From assembly GCA_025769875.1 (NCBI GenBank), contig JAGFNK010000062.1:62001-126000 (forward strand): a stretch of DNA of 64,000 nucleotides, in the 5' to 3' direction. Origin of the DNA: Russula earlei. Lineage: Eukaryota; Basidiomycota; Agaricomycetes; Russulales; Russulaceae. The notes beneath the pieces were generated by a model. That model worked only from the letters and a program-made list of their open reading frames with translations. It was not told the DNA's origin and did no database searches. Of this stretch, positions 45,677 to 57,700 are shown piece after piece. Every line of letters starts with the position of its first letter. Position 1 is the first letter of the stretch. The position numbers were made by a program, and so were the translations under genes.

Positions 45677-47471
45677 TGTTACAAACCAAGGCCAGGTCCT
45701 GGCCATAGATTGTCCTATTTCACTCAAGAGAGACCTCTCTCACTTTGCATTGCCAACTTCCTTCCGTTTTCTGGGCTATCCCTCCTGCTGTCAAGACTCA
45801 CTGTTGAACTATCCAGTTTAAGAGCGAGGGATAAGCTCGAAGACGAGTCCATAGACGTCCAAGACCGCGTGGGCAAGGAGTAGAGTCCAGAGTAGTAACA
45901 AATACCAGAGAGGCACTGTTACTGTGAGCATAGAGCAGTCACGCAGAGAAGAGGCCAGGATAGTCACAAGGGGACGGTCCTTAAAGGAGTATCCCAGGGA
46001 TGGGGAGTGCCGTAAACAAATGGACAGTCTGAGGACTGTCCGCTACTTTATTGAGCACTTATATACTACAAGAGAACTGCTAAATAGAGAACAAGTCATA
46101 ACCTTGTTATCAAGCACAATAGGGTGCCGAGTAAGAAGTCGGAGTGTGCTTACTGAGCATGCTCAGTCATGCTCAGTAAGCTGCTGAGTAAGAAGGCTTT
46201 CCTGATGAGTAAGAGTTTTCATTGTCCACGTGTTTGCTGTTCTAGTGCACGTGTGTGCACCTGATTCGTTTTCTGTTAGTTAGTTTAGGGCCGGTCATTT
46301 GAGGACTTGTAGTTTGGTTAGGGAATAGTGTTATCTTATAAGGCCCTTATATAGCTCTATTAGGGTCCTTAGAGTCGACCCTAATACTCCTATTAAGGTC
46401 CTTAGTATTGCCTTATAGTTCATTCTATAGTTATTAGAGTTGGTCTAATAACACATTGTAGTGTCTTTGATACTAGGTTAGTACCCGTTGTAGAGCACCT
46501 AGAGTCGTCCTAAGGGGTCCCTAGAAGGGCCCTAATACTGTCCTTTATTGTTAGAAGGGTTGCCAATAAGTGGGGCTTGCTGTATGTTGATTGTGCCGAG
46601 AATCGCTCACGCAACAATGCACACACGATATTGTGGACACCTCTACTCACCCCTTTTGCTCGTGTGAACAGGGTGACACCATAGAGGCTGGGTTTCCTCC
46701 TATAAGGAAGGGTCCTTCAAGGGCCCTCTCCGGAGACTGGTTCATGACACCTGCAGTACAAGATATCGCTATTGCAAAGGCACTATAACACGACCAGGCA
46801 CCCGTTTCCTAATCGGGTAATCATTGCGTGGCAGCCACATGGTCATCCAGCCACCAAGAACCCAAAACAGTGGCGCAACCTCTTAGAAACTGTTGCATAA
46901 CTCATCTGATGTCATTGAGGCTCCAATGACATCATGGCTGACTGAGCGACTCCACAGTGACCTCATAAGCTCACTAAGCGCTCCACAGTGACATCATAAC
47001 GATGTCATCGCTCCACAATGATCAGTAATGCGCTCAGTAAGCCTGAAACTTGACACAAGCAAGTTTATGCCTCTGTAGTCCTATTGGATGGTACCAAAGA
47101 GTCTAGAATAGTCCCAGTTCTTTGAAATCGACCCTGTACACTGTATATAAGCCCCAATGAAGCATGGCAGTTGTCAGACTGTCCATTTGTGATACTCTCA
47201 TCTTCCTGGGTACTCCCCCACGACTGCTCAGTTTAAAGACTTCCCTTGCCTCCAAGGTACTCTTCTACGACCGCCTTGTCTAAAGCCCCCTTGTTGCACT
47301 GGCTTCTAACCTTTGCCTCTGCCTCCAGTCACACGTACCAGTCCCCATCTTGTATATTCTAGTCATTTGGCTCGTCCTCTTGTTCAATGCCGCCTACGCT
47401 GCATACCGTCTGTTCTGACCCTTGCCCACCTGCTCCTGAGTCCTTAGTGATCAGCAGTATGTGTCTTGACA
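45677..47471 (+). mobile_element. Solo LTR, family H (H2, about 829 bp without insert), TSD CTCAC
   Basis: TGTTACAAACC to GTGTCTTGACA; CTCAC at 45672-45676 and 47472-47476. Inserted into its own relative H1 and itself carrying LTR A. TATA box GTATATAAG near 47149. Confidence 0.93.
45789..46749 (-). mobile_element. Solo LTR, family A (961 bp), TSD CCTGC
   Basis: CCTGC at 45784-45788 and 46750-46754. Innermost layer of the nest. Confidence 0.95.
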
Positions 47472-47905
47472 CTCACCAAGCACTCCACAAGTGATATCAT
47501 GATGATGTCATTGCTCCACAGTCTCCATAATCATTCTGAATCACCCATAGGTCTGACATAACAAGTTTATGCTCTTAGAATCTGATTGGAGCAGTCCAAA
47601 GAGTCTGAGTTATTTTCTGTAGTTTGTACTCAGACTTGTAACTAGTATTTAAGCCCCAATGTAACATGGCAGTCATCAGACTGTCCATTTGTGATACTCT
47701 CATCCTCCTGGGTACTCCCCTGCAACTGCTCAGTTTAAAGACTTCCCTCATTCCAAGGTACTCTTCAATGACTGCCTTGTTTAAAGCCCCTTCACTGCAC
47801 TGGCCTCCAACCTTCACCTCTGCCTCTTGCAACACGTACCAGTAGCCATCTGGTACCTCCTCATCATTTGGCTCGTCCTCTTGTTCAATGCCACTTATGC
47901 TGTGT

Positions 47906-49057
47906 TATTTGGCTTGTTTAGAGATAATCAGGTCTCATAATCTGTTGAAAGCATCTCTGTAATAAGTGCTCAGTCTGTCAAGACTCACTGTTGAACTATC
48001 CAGTTCAAGAGCAAGGGGTAAGCTCGAAGACGAGTCGATAGATGTCCAAGATGGTGTGAGTGAGAAGTAGAGTCCAAAGCAGTATCAGATACCAAAGAGG
48101 TATAGTTACTGGTAGAGTTGAACAGGTACACAGGGAAGAGGCCAGAGTGGTCACAAGGGGACAGTCCTTAAAGGAGTATCCCAGGGGTAGAGAGTGCCAT
48201 AAACAAATGGACAGTCTGAGGACTGTCTGCTACTTTATTGAGTGCTTATATACTACAAGAGAACTGCTAAATAGGGAACAAGTCATAACCTTGTTATCAA
48301 GCACAATAGAGTGATGAGTAAGAAGTTGGAGTGCGCTTACTGAGCATGCTCAGTCATGCTCAGTAAGCTGCTGAGTAAGAAGGCTTCTCTTGATGAGTAA
48401 GAGCCTTCACTGTCCACATGTTCACTGCTTCAGTACACGTGCGAGCACCTGATTCATTTTCTGTTAGTTGGTTTAGGGCCGGTCATTTGAGGACTTGTAG
48501 TTTGGTTTAGGGAATAGTGTTATCTTATAAGGCCCTTATAGTTCTATTAGGGTCCTTAGAGTCAACCCTAATACTTCTATTAAGGTCCTTAGTATTGCCT
48601 TATAGTTCATTCTATAGTTATTAGAGTTAGTCTAATAACACGTTGTAGGGTCTTTGATCCTAGGTTAGTGCCTATTTTAGAGCACCTAGAGTCATCCTAA
48701 AGGGTCCTTAGGAAGGCCCTAATACTGTCCTTTATTGCTAGAAGGGTTGCTATTAAGTGGGGCTTGCTGTATGTTGATTGTGCCGAGAATCGCTCACATG
48801 ACAATGTGCGTGCAATATTGTGGACACCTCTACTCACCCCTTTTGCTCGTGTGAACAGGGTGACACCATAGAGGCTGGGTTTCCTCTCATAAGGAAGGGT
48901 CCTTCAAGGGCCCTCTCTGGAGAATGGTTCATGACACAGTCTTATTGTAGAAGACTGAGGGATGGGAAAAAGAAACAAAATGAACCATATACATTTGCAT
49001 GTTCATCATGTGCTATGTGAGTGCATGACTGACCTGTGACACCGAGGCTGCAACTCC
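47906..49057 (-). pseudogene. Copia-1 antisense leader and 5' LTR, split by LTR A
   Basis: 47906-47942 is the reverse complement of the Copia-1 leader (ATTATGAGACCTG site); 47943-47975 and 48942-about 49057 are its LTR. Ends at GGCTGCAACTCC, a few bases short of the LTR start in the plus copy. Confidence 0.78.
47976..48936 (-). mobile_element. Solo LTR, family A (961 bp), TSD CAGTC
   Basis: CAGTC at 47971-47975 and 48937-48941; in the Copia-1 LTR. Confidence 0.95.
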
Positions 49058-49729
49058 AATAGAGCTTGCAAGTCTAGCTTGAGCTGCTTGAACTTGCCTG
49101 CCAGTGAGCTCATTGGGTGTGATAATTGGGGCAAAGCAAGGCATGGATGCAATGAAGTTTGATATTAGTCTATCAAAAGTAAACATTACTGTATGGCTAC
49201 AGCTTGTCTTTGCGATCTTTTATTTCAAGCTGGGCAACCATGGCCCTGTTGAGACAGTTGAGTCCAAGTGCACAGCCCATAGACACACTGGCACTCTTGG
49301 GCAAATTTGCCCTAATTTGCACCACATTCCGACCATCTTAGGAAGTTCAGCACATTAGCTGCAAATTAGCCAGGCTAATTTGCAGGTGCAATTTTCAAAT
49401 GTCTATTTCCCACCACACTAACTGGTCTAATCCAGTCTGGTGTGTGGTTGCATGTAATTCTTGAAATATATGAACCAGTCTGGTTCACAGTTGCACCACA
49501 AGGTGGGCAAAAAACCAGACAGGACAGGTCTTTCAAACACTAGCCAATAGTGAGGACCTATTTGGTACACAGAATTTCATCCTACACATCATGGAAAACA
49601 TCTCTACAACAAGAAAATGCACTGAACCATGCTGCAAAAAGACTGTACAAGCCCTTGTTTATCTTCCATAACCTTGGCTAACATTGGGCCAGTTTCCCGA
49701 AGGTCACATGGTGTGATAGTGGGGAGAGG
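49058..49729. other. Spacer, no gene recognised
   Basis: Short frames only. The right edge is the original 3' flank of the secreted-protein gene before LTR F inserted. Confidence 0.45.
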
Positions 49730-50114
49730 TGTTGCGCAGCATAGAGCGCAGCTAACAGGCCAAGCAACCCACCTTAGAGGTTGTGCTAATGCTCAAGTGA
49801 TATTGGGGTGTAGAGCAATATGTATACTCGTCTACATGTATGGTATTTATACCTCTATGACCCAGGGCTGTTCCTAAGTCCAAAAGAAGTGACTACAGGT
49901 GTCCACTATATCGCACATTCAGTGACGCGTGATGTGGAAATGTTCTAGATGCAACATAAGGCTGCATCTTGTGATAGATAGCATAGTATGCATAACCCTA
50001 TTGCCATAAGCGCATATACTAAAGTTCTGTCTAACACATAACATCTTTGAGTGGATCTTGAACCTTGTATGAAGGTCTTCGCCTTCTTTGATCCGTTCGG
50101 GTTCCGGTTCAACA
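49730..50114 (-). mobile_element. Solo LTR, family F (385 bp), TSD AGAGG
   Basis: Minus strand TGTTGAACC to GCGCAACA; AGAGG at 49725-49729 and 50115-50119. Its first six bases, TGTTGA, are read as Cys-stop by the gene at 50109-50663. Confidence 0.95.
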
Positions 50115-50663
50115 AGAGGTAGGGTGGTTATCATATCTAAGCAACGCCTTTTTCAACCGATTGAACGTTTTAAGACTCTCCGGGGTTGGGTGGTTATTTT
50201 TGAGGTCCTTCACCTTCTTATCCAGTGTTCGCATGATCTGTCGGTAGTCCTCTGTAATCGACGAAAATTTCTGATCCTCAGTTATTGGGTTGAGCGTGTC
50301 GAGTTGGGAGTCTGTCTCATGGATCTGCTGATCAATCTGCTTATTTATTTCCTTTAACATCTCGAAATGTTCTCGAGGCACGTTTTTCAGTGCTTCCTCC
50401 TGCCTTTTGCGAGGTAACATCAATTTCAGGGGAGAAAGAGGACTGAAGAGGTTCGCGTACTCTGGTGTTGGCGCATGCCTCCTCTTCCATTCGGTTAGAA
50501 GACGGTCATACTCCATTTCAATACGTTCAAGCTCTCCACTTCTGCGAGATGACGTCAATTTCAGGGGAGAAAGAGGACTGAAGCGGTTGACGTACTCTGA
50601 AGCATGCGCGAACAGTGGAGCAATGCCAACGGTAAGGCAGAATATGGCCAAAACATGTCGCAT
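50109..50663 (-). CDS. Small secreted protein with duplicated intron-like segments; stop codon supplied by an LTR
   Basis: Putative small secreted protein, function unknown, paralogue of 21040-21500. ATG at 50661-50663; signal peptide MRHVLAIFCLTVGIAPLFA. The continuous frame gives 184 aa. Two similar segments (EYVNRFSPLSPLKL and EYANLFSPLSPLKL) look like internal repeats but both have GT-AG borders: 50542-50595 (54 nt) and 50404-50460 (57 nt). Both are phase 2, multiples of three and stop-free. The first lies where the paralogue has its intron, so they may be introns; the spliced product would be 147 aa. The remainder is charged and helical (LERIEMEYDRLLTEW, then EHFEMLKEINKQIDQQIHE). The last codons Cys-TGA come from LTR F. 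Before insertion the frame would have continued PHYHTM and stopped. Confidence 0.72.
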   Translation of the reverse strand: MRHVLAIFCLTVGIAPLFAHASEYVNRFSPLSPLKLTSSRRSGELERIEMEYDRLLTEWKRRHAPTPEYANLFSPLSPLKLMLPRKRQEEALKNVPREHFEMLKEINKQIDQQIHETDSQLDTLNPITEDQKFSSITEDYRQIMRTLDKKVKDLKNNHPTPESLKTFNRLKKALLRYDNHPTSC

Positions 50664-51462
50664 TGTTATTTATGAACGAGAATACAAATTGTTGAATCGA
50701 AGGTGTCGAATCGAAGTTGAAAGACAGTGGTGTAGAAAGTTTAGAAAGTCGTCGGTACCAGTACCAACTAGTTTGGGAGCACAGCTGGAGAGAAATTTAA
50801 ATTGTATTATACTGGTGCTGCTTGGCTATGCTCCGATCGGAACGGATCACCAGCTGGGAGCGCATGGACGGCCGGATCGATGTCGGGGGGGAAACCGGAC
50901 CCGTGATGTTCCACTAGATAGGTTCCCACAAACTTTGTGCTGTGGTGATCCTGTACTATTCTCTTGCCTTTCACACATTGTCATTTCACACATTGTCATC
51001 GTTAGTAATGTTCGCGGCCCGGTTCAAAGCCGCAAGCCGGCCGGGGCCGAACCTACAGGAGCCGAGCTGACCTGGGTGTCAACGGCTCGGAGGCAGCCCA
51101 TGGCCCAGGCTTGAGATTTTGAAAGCCTGAAGCTATGGCCCAAGCTGTGGCTTTTGGTGCCTGAATTCACCTTTCTCCACTGGAATAAAGCAATGAATAA
51201 CTGTGCAGTTTTAGTTTTATGGCTGTATAAAGGTATATTTGTTCTTGTTTTTATAAATTGTGATCATGTCAACAGCAAGAGCACCTCATGTGAGATGCCA
51301 ACCTGTTCCTTTGAGCTGTTTGATTATGGATTCTGATGTTGCCAAACCTGCACTGACATCTCATTGCCAAAGCATCACATTTGCCCAGGCCAAAAAAACA
51401 GCAGAAACAGAGGAGGAACTGAATCATTGACCAGGTCCATCAATCAATGGCAAGATGACAAT
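50664..51462. other. Upstream region of secreted-protein gene; GC-richer spacer
   Basis: No gene. CGACGACTTTCTAAACTTTC upstream of the ATG (minus strand) resembles CGACGACTTTGACAACTTTC upstream of the paralogue. 50820-51090 keeps many CpGs, unlike the transposons around it. Confidence 0.45.
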
Positions 51463-51990
51463 TGTCATGAACCATTTCCTGGAGAGGTCCCTAGAAGGAC
51501 CCTTCCTTATAAGAGGAAACCCAGCCTCTATGATGCCACCCTGTTCACATGGACAAAAGGGGTGAGTAGAGGTGTCCACAATATTGCATGCACATTGTTG
51601 TGTGATTGATTCTTGGTGCTTTGCACATGTACTAAGCAGTGAACATGTGGACACTAAAGGCTCTTACTCATCAATATGAGCCTTTTTACTCAGCAGCTTA
51701 CTGAGCATGACTGAGCATGCTCAGTAAGCATACTCTGACTTCTTACTCATCCATCAATTGTGCTTGATAACAAGGTTATGACTTGTTCCCTATTTAGTAG
51801 TTCCTTATAGTATATAAGTGCTCAATAAAGTAGCAGACAGTCTTCAGACTGTCCATTTGATTTGTGGCACTCTACTACCAGAGGTACTCCTTTAGGACTG
51901 CCCTATCTAGCACACTCTGGCTCTCTCCTTCCATGATCACCTCTCACAACCTGTACCAGTTCCACTCTGGTTGTCACAAGTACTGGTACT
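51463..51990 (+). repeat. LTR A, internally deleted and truncated
   Basis: Starts TGTCATGAACCATTTCC, loses about 320 bp after 51615, then continues through the GAGCATGCTCAG palindrome, GTATATAAG and the GACAGTC hairpin, fading out near 51990. No target duplication. Confidence 0.8.
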
Positions 51991-52544
51991 TCAGACCAGA
52001 CTGGTAACCAGGCTAACCTACCTGGACAGAACTCATGTTTGACTCATGTGTACCACTACATTCCAGCATGTTCTCCCTCAATTGCCTTGATTTTCCCTCA
52101 AGGACACTATTTGATATAGATAGTCCTGCTGTATATAAACCCTCTCTCTGCTGAGGACAAGCCTTAAGCTTGTTCTCTTGTGAAATATCACTGGAATTTA
52201 CTTTGGACTTGTAGGCTTGCAAGTAATCAAGCAAACTCCTCAAAATCCCCTTTAAGTCTCTAAGTCTTTGAATGCAAAGACTTATCAGTTGTGTTTCCTC
52301 TCTGTGGTACACAATCGCCTCAGCATTGTTGTCACTGAGACCCCTGATCCTCACAAGAACTTCTTGTTCTCGCTTGACTCAGTGCGCACATCTCATGCAT
52401 GAAACAATTTGTCAGTGACACTGCCTCCAGTCAGTGACATTAGAACAAGCTTACCCTTCTGAACCCTCAACCCCAAATTGCATGACCACAAATACATCGA
52501 TTTTGTTTCTCTAACATGACTACAGTTTGAGACTGGAAGTACAA
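51991..52544 (+). repeat. Remnant of another LTR (family I) and unassigned sequence
   Basis: A GTATATAAACC box at 52131 followed by hairpin ACAAGCCTTAAGCTTGT at 52157-52173, the same layout as LTRs B, C and D. Ends not identifiable (about 51995-52370). The rest to 52544 is unassigned. Confidence 0.5.
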
Positions 52545-52800
52545 TGTTAGGATTCTTGCATTCTCATCTGCTTACCTATGTTTTGATGAATCATCTGTGC
52601 TTACTCATCTGCTTACTTCTGCTTAGTGATTTGCTTAGTGGTCAGCTTACCGATTGCTTACTCACCACTTACTGATTGATGACAGATACTAGGAAAGGAT
52701 GACTCACACATGAGTCATTTCTGATACTTTCGAATTGTGCTCTACATTTTTGGATACTACTGGTCCTCAGCTATGTGCACCCAAGTTTCATACAAATCGG

Positions 52801-53186
52801 TGTTGAACTGGAACCTGAATGGATCAAAGAAGGGGAAGACCTTCATACAAGGTTCAAGATCCGCTCATAGATGTTACGTGTTAGACAGAACTTTAGTATA
52901 TGTGCTTATGGCAATAGGGTTATGCATACTACACTATCTATCACAAGATGCAGCCTTATGCTGCGTCTAGAACGTTTCCACATCACACGTCACTGAATGC
53001 GCAATATAGTGGACACCTGTAGTCACCTCTTTTGGACTTAGGAACAGCCCTGGGTCATAGAGGTATAAATACCATACATGTAGACAAGTATACATCATTG
53101 CTCTACACCCCAATATCACTTGAGCATTAGCACAACCTCTAAGGTGGGTTGCTTGGCCTGTTAGCTGTGCTCTATGCTGCACAACA
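52801..53186 (+). repeat. 5' LTR of Copia-3 (386 bp)
   Basis: TGTTGAACTGG to GCACAACA with TATAAATA near 53064. About 16 differences from the 3' LTR, nearly all at CpG sites. Confidence 0.95.
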
Positions 53187-53200
53187 GGTTATGGGCCCTG
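53187..53200 (+). promoter_or_regulatory. Copia-3 primer binding site
   Basis: GGTTATGGGCCCTG abuts the LTR; complementary to the anticodon stem-loop of initiator tRNA-Met, as in Drosophila copia. Confidence 0.7.
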
Positions 53201-53355
53201 CAAGCCATGCACCTTCATCGGCTGCAACGATGGTGAAGCAGCCATGAAGCCTGCATGCTGTGGCGAGCTAGTCTACCCTTTGGGGAGACTATGTCGGCTT
53301 GTTTGAATACAAATACTCTTACTGATGACCTCTAAGCCCCTTTCTAACAGCTACT

Positions 53356-54358
53356 ATGTCGTCATCTCAACCCTCTGCCCCTGTTGTCCCCATCCTTGAT
53401 GGCGCTAACTATGGTATTTGGTCAAAGGCTATGAAAGCCTACCTCATGTCCGTTGGACTATGGGGTTATTGCAATGGCACATTTGACATGCCAACCCTTC
53501 CTGGACTTCCTCAGGTGCCTCTTGCTGAAGAGATTGCTGCCCAGGCTGCCACTATCGTAACCCTGAGAGAATGGAACAAAGGAAATGATATGGCAGTCGG
53601 TCATATGGTCCTTAGATCTAGCATTGCGATCCAGCAGGATCTCACGACCCTGGATAGTGCCGAAACTATCTGGAATCGCCTTGAAACCCTTTATGGCACA
53701 GCGACCACAGTTAGCATCTATAAGGACTTCAAAGAGGCCATCTCCATTTCGCATTAACCCAAGCCAACACCCTGGCCCACAAATGGATCGGATACATGCT
53801 GCATTCCAGTGTCTCACTGCCTCCTCCCTTCACATCCCTGACACCTTGCAGGCACTCATCATGCTTGCTGCAATTCCCCAGAAATGGGAAATGCTTGTCC
53901 ACATTGTTACTCAGAACTATGAAGTGGCCGACCTTAACGCTAAGGACGTCCGAGAGGCTATCATCTCTCAATATCAAACTGAGATCAATTGCAGAACAGG
54001 CAAGAAGCACATCGCACAGAAGCTTTCAGCTGTCAAGCGCAAGCATGGTGACCCCTCCTTCTCCAATCAGCAGCAGGGCAATAAGCCCAAGCACGATGAA
54101 GATAAGGACAAGTGCCAGCGCGGTAAGCGTGGCAGCAAAGGAAAAGGGAAAGGCAAGGAGAAGGCTGATCACAGCCATGGTCCTGGACATTCTCATATTG
54201 CGGACATTGCCGCACTCCCACTCCCGACCATTACCACTATTGCCCATCTGGGTCCTTCGGGGATCCAACAACATACTGTCCCAACTGCGACTGACCCTCG
54301 CAAATGCACTCACGGCCCTTACAAGGCCTTAAACAAAGCGCTTGATCTTGCTGACTGA
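53356..54358 (+). pseudogene. Copia-3 gag, one frameshift
   Basis: Ty1/copia Gag. ATG 53356 (MSSSQPSAPVVPILDGANYG, then WSKAMKAYLMSVGLW), the UBN2-type Gag fold. One frame change near 53745 (EAISI / PFRINPSQHPGPQMDRI). The rest is open to TGA at 54356-54358, with a basic Lys/Gly/His tail (KGKGKGKEKADHSHGPGHSH). The linker after 54360 is split among frames before pol. Confidence 0.85.
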
Positions 54359-54703
54359 TCTTGGGGTAACTCCCACTATACAGACAGTCAAGACCCTCAA
54401 GCAGCGGATCTCGACTCAATCCGCTGCCTCATCAAGTGCAGTCAAACTACCATCGCCCGTCCCTGAGCCTATGGACCAGGACGATGGCGACTTCGCGCAA
54501 ACAAATACGTCGGATTTATTCGACATTTATGATGGTATCCCAGAAGGTGCTGCCACCCCTGAGCAGTGCTCCGACTCCGTCAGATGAAGTGCTTGACTGG
54601 GGCAGCGACCCCGAAGATAATGAAGCGTGTGTGTGCCTCCCTCTCTCCTTTCACTCGCTAAAGAACCTATTAGCATCTCCCCAGCCCAAAGAGTGGGCTA
54701 GAT

Positions 54704-57700
54704 ATGTCTGATAAGTGTTCACTTGTATCATACAATGTACAAATTAGTGAAGGGACTACTTCCCTTCAAAGTGAATGTAACAAAAATTGTTCGAGATGTA
54801 GAGGAAAGCACAACTTGAGTAAAATGGGATCCTTATGGCTCCTAGACTCTGGCACGTCCGCACACTTCACCTTCGAAATAAAAGATTTTATAGAGCATAC
54901 GCCGGCTTTGCCGCACGAAAGATCCCCTGTTAAAACTGCCGATAACACAATATATGTGGAAGGCAAAGGCGCTGTGTTGCTCCGGCACACTGTCAACTCA
55001 AAAATGGTTGTCACATGCATTTCTCCTGTCCTTTATATTCTGAAAATTAACACTTGGATATTATCTATGGGGGAGTTTTTACAACAAGGGATGCATGCAT
55101 TAGGGAACAATAAACATATTTCCCTATGAGAGGATGGACAAATAATCCTGTCCTCTTACCCCTTATTCCCGGGTCAAACCACATATTGGTTAGATGCCTC
55201 AATTGAAAGCGTGCAAGCGCATTCTCTTATCTACGTGGTAGATTATGATGTCATTCACCGACACCTTGGCCACCCATCTAAGGATGTTGTAACATATGCA
55301 AAGACACATACCAAGGGTCTCCCTGAAGACCTGAAAATCCCTCAGGAACAGCCAGGTATGTCCTGGCTGTGTGCAAGGCAAAATGCCTGCATCTGCGCAC
55401 CCCCCTTCTGAAACTCGTGCTTCCGCACCGTTCGAGCATATTCACTCGGACCTTAAGAGTTTCCCTGTGAAGTCGTATCATAAGTATGAATATTTTTTCA
55501 GCTTCATTGACGATTATTCCTCCTATGCATGGATCACACTCCTAAAAAATAAAAAGTTGACCATAATGGCCGTCAAGCAATTCCTTGCTATGGTCAAGAA
55601 CCAATACAAAGCAGGAATCAAAGAGTGGATGTCCGATGCTGGCAGAGAGTACAAGTCCGAGGCCTTTGATAACGTCCTAAAGGACGAAGGAATTAAAATC
55701 CTGCAAAGCACCCCATACACTCCACAACAGAATGGACATGCAGAGCACTTTATGCACACTGTAATGGACAAAGCTCAGGCGATGCACCTTGAAGCTTGTC
55801 TACCTCCCTCCTGGTGGGAATTTGCAGTGAATCATGGGACACACTGTTACAATAGGACACCTGCCAGACGCCTTCAATGGTGTACACCCTACGAAGTCCT
55901 AAAGAACGAGGTCCCTGATATCTCACACCTCAGAGTATTTGGTTGCAGTGCATATGTGCACATACCAGAAAAGTGTCGAGTCAACAGGCTTTCGCCTAAA
56001 AGCGAGCTTATGATCTACCTTGGTCATACTGAGGGGATCAAAGCCTCACTCTTTATAAGGCTCCCAAATAACACGCTTTACACAAATGCTACCACCCTGT
56101 ACGATGAGACCCTGTACCCCAAATGCGACAAAGCACGCACTAAAGGTACCACGCAGATTAATGAACCGCATGAGGAACTACCGCAACAACCTGTCGAAGA
56201 CACCATTCCTGGTGTTGACGACCCATTCCCTACAATCAAAAGTGAGGACGATGAGCAGCCTATACAGGCGCCAGAAGAAGAGGAACATGAGCAAATGCCC
56301 GTCCTTCCTACACTGTCCCCTCCTCCTGTTGAAGAACCTGTACCTCTTTGAAGGTCTCAGCAGTTGAGGAAAGTACCTACCCATCCTGGCAACATCTATG
56401 GTGAACGCAGACACCCCACAGAAGTGGAAAAAGATGTTCGGCGCACACACACATGGAGAACAATGACAGAAAACCAACCCGGTAGCTCGAGTCAGGATAG
56501 TACATCAGGATTGGCCGCACCAGGCCCTTACCCTCCTGTCGTCCTTGACGATCAACCACCGCAAGCCTCTGAGGATGAGGTAGAAGACATTCTACATCTA
56601 GCAAGGGAAGGGGGAGTCAAATTTCTGAACTATCTGCTCACCCAAGCAGTTCCACTAAGTTCGGAAACACCTGATACTGTGAAGATTCGTGAATGGACCT
56701 TTAGGGACATTCTGCGAATGCCAAGTGAACTCCAAAAGGAGTGGAAAGATGCTTGTCACGAGGAGCTGGAATCCCTCTGCAGATGCAAAGTCTTCAAACT
56801 AGTCGATCCTCCCAAGGATCGCAAAATAATCAAAAATAGATGGGTATTTGACCTTAAGTCTGATGGTTGTAAAAAAGCCAGACTAGTCGCCAAAGGCTTC
56901 TCCCAAGTAGAAGGCATTGACTATGATGAAATATTCTCACCCATGGTACGGTTTGAGACAGTCCACCTGATGATTGTGCTCAGCAGCGCTCAAAAATTGG
57001 CACATTAGCGGACTAGACATCAAGACTGCCTTTCTCTATGGTGAGCTCAATGAAGAGCTCTATATGGAGCAGCCTGAGGGCTTCAAAATAAAAGGCCAAG
57101 AGCGTAAAGTCATGCGCCTCAAACGCACAATATATGGACTCAAACAAGCAGCACTTGCATGGTGGAAAGCCCTTGACAAGTCCATGGCCTCGCTCAGCCT
57201 TATTCGCCTTATGTCTGACTCTGGGCTCTTTGTTAGTAAAGACAAGAGCATCATAGCCATCGTCTATGTTGATGATGTGCTCTTCTTTGGAGCAGACAAA
57301 AAACAAATCAATAAAACCAAGGAGCGCTTCATGAAGCTCTGGGAATGTCGAGATCTGGGCAATGCCCAAGAATTTCTATGCATGTGCATTCAACGCAAGT
57401 CTGGCCAGATACATCTGGACCAGACTGAATACCTAAAGAAAGTGCTGCAGTGTTTCGACTTGCTTAATGCAAACCCTGCTCCTACTCTGCTACCAGAGGG
57501 CTATCACCCCTCTCCCAACACTTCTGCTGCTGACCCAGCCTTGCAGTCAAAATTCCAACAAGTTATAGGATCACTCCTATACATAATGCTTGGAACACGT
57601 CCAGACATAGCCTTTGCTGTCACAAAGTTGTCGCAACACGCTGCCAATCCCTCAGAGGCTCATTTAAATCATGCATACTATATTTGCCGATACCTCTTGG

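Larger units (their letters stand above)
44762..47905 (+). mobile_element. LTR H1, interrupted by LTR D and LTR H2, 3'-shortened
   Basis: TGTTGTGAACCAAGG at 44762, with 5' parts at 44762-44871 and 45444-45676 and a 3' part at 47472-47905. It lies between two parts of antisense Copia-1 that are contiguous in the plus copy. The last ~75 bp present in H2 are missing, so no target duplication is measurable. Confidence 0.82.

Noticed and set aside
52921..52970. Hairpin GCAGCCTTATGCTGC in LTR F as another member of the RNA 5' end hairpin set
   Set aside because: It lies upstream of the LTR F TATA box, so it would not be at the RNA 5' end; similarity of the loop may be chance.
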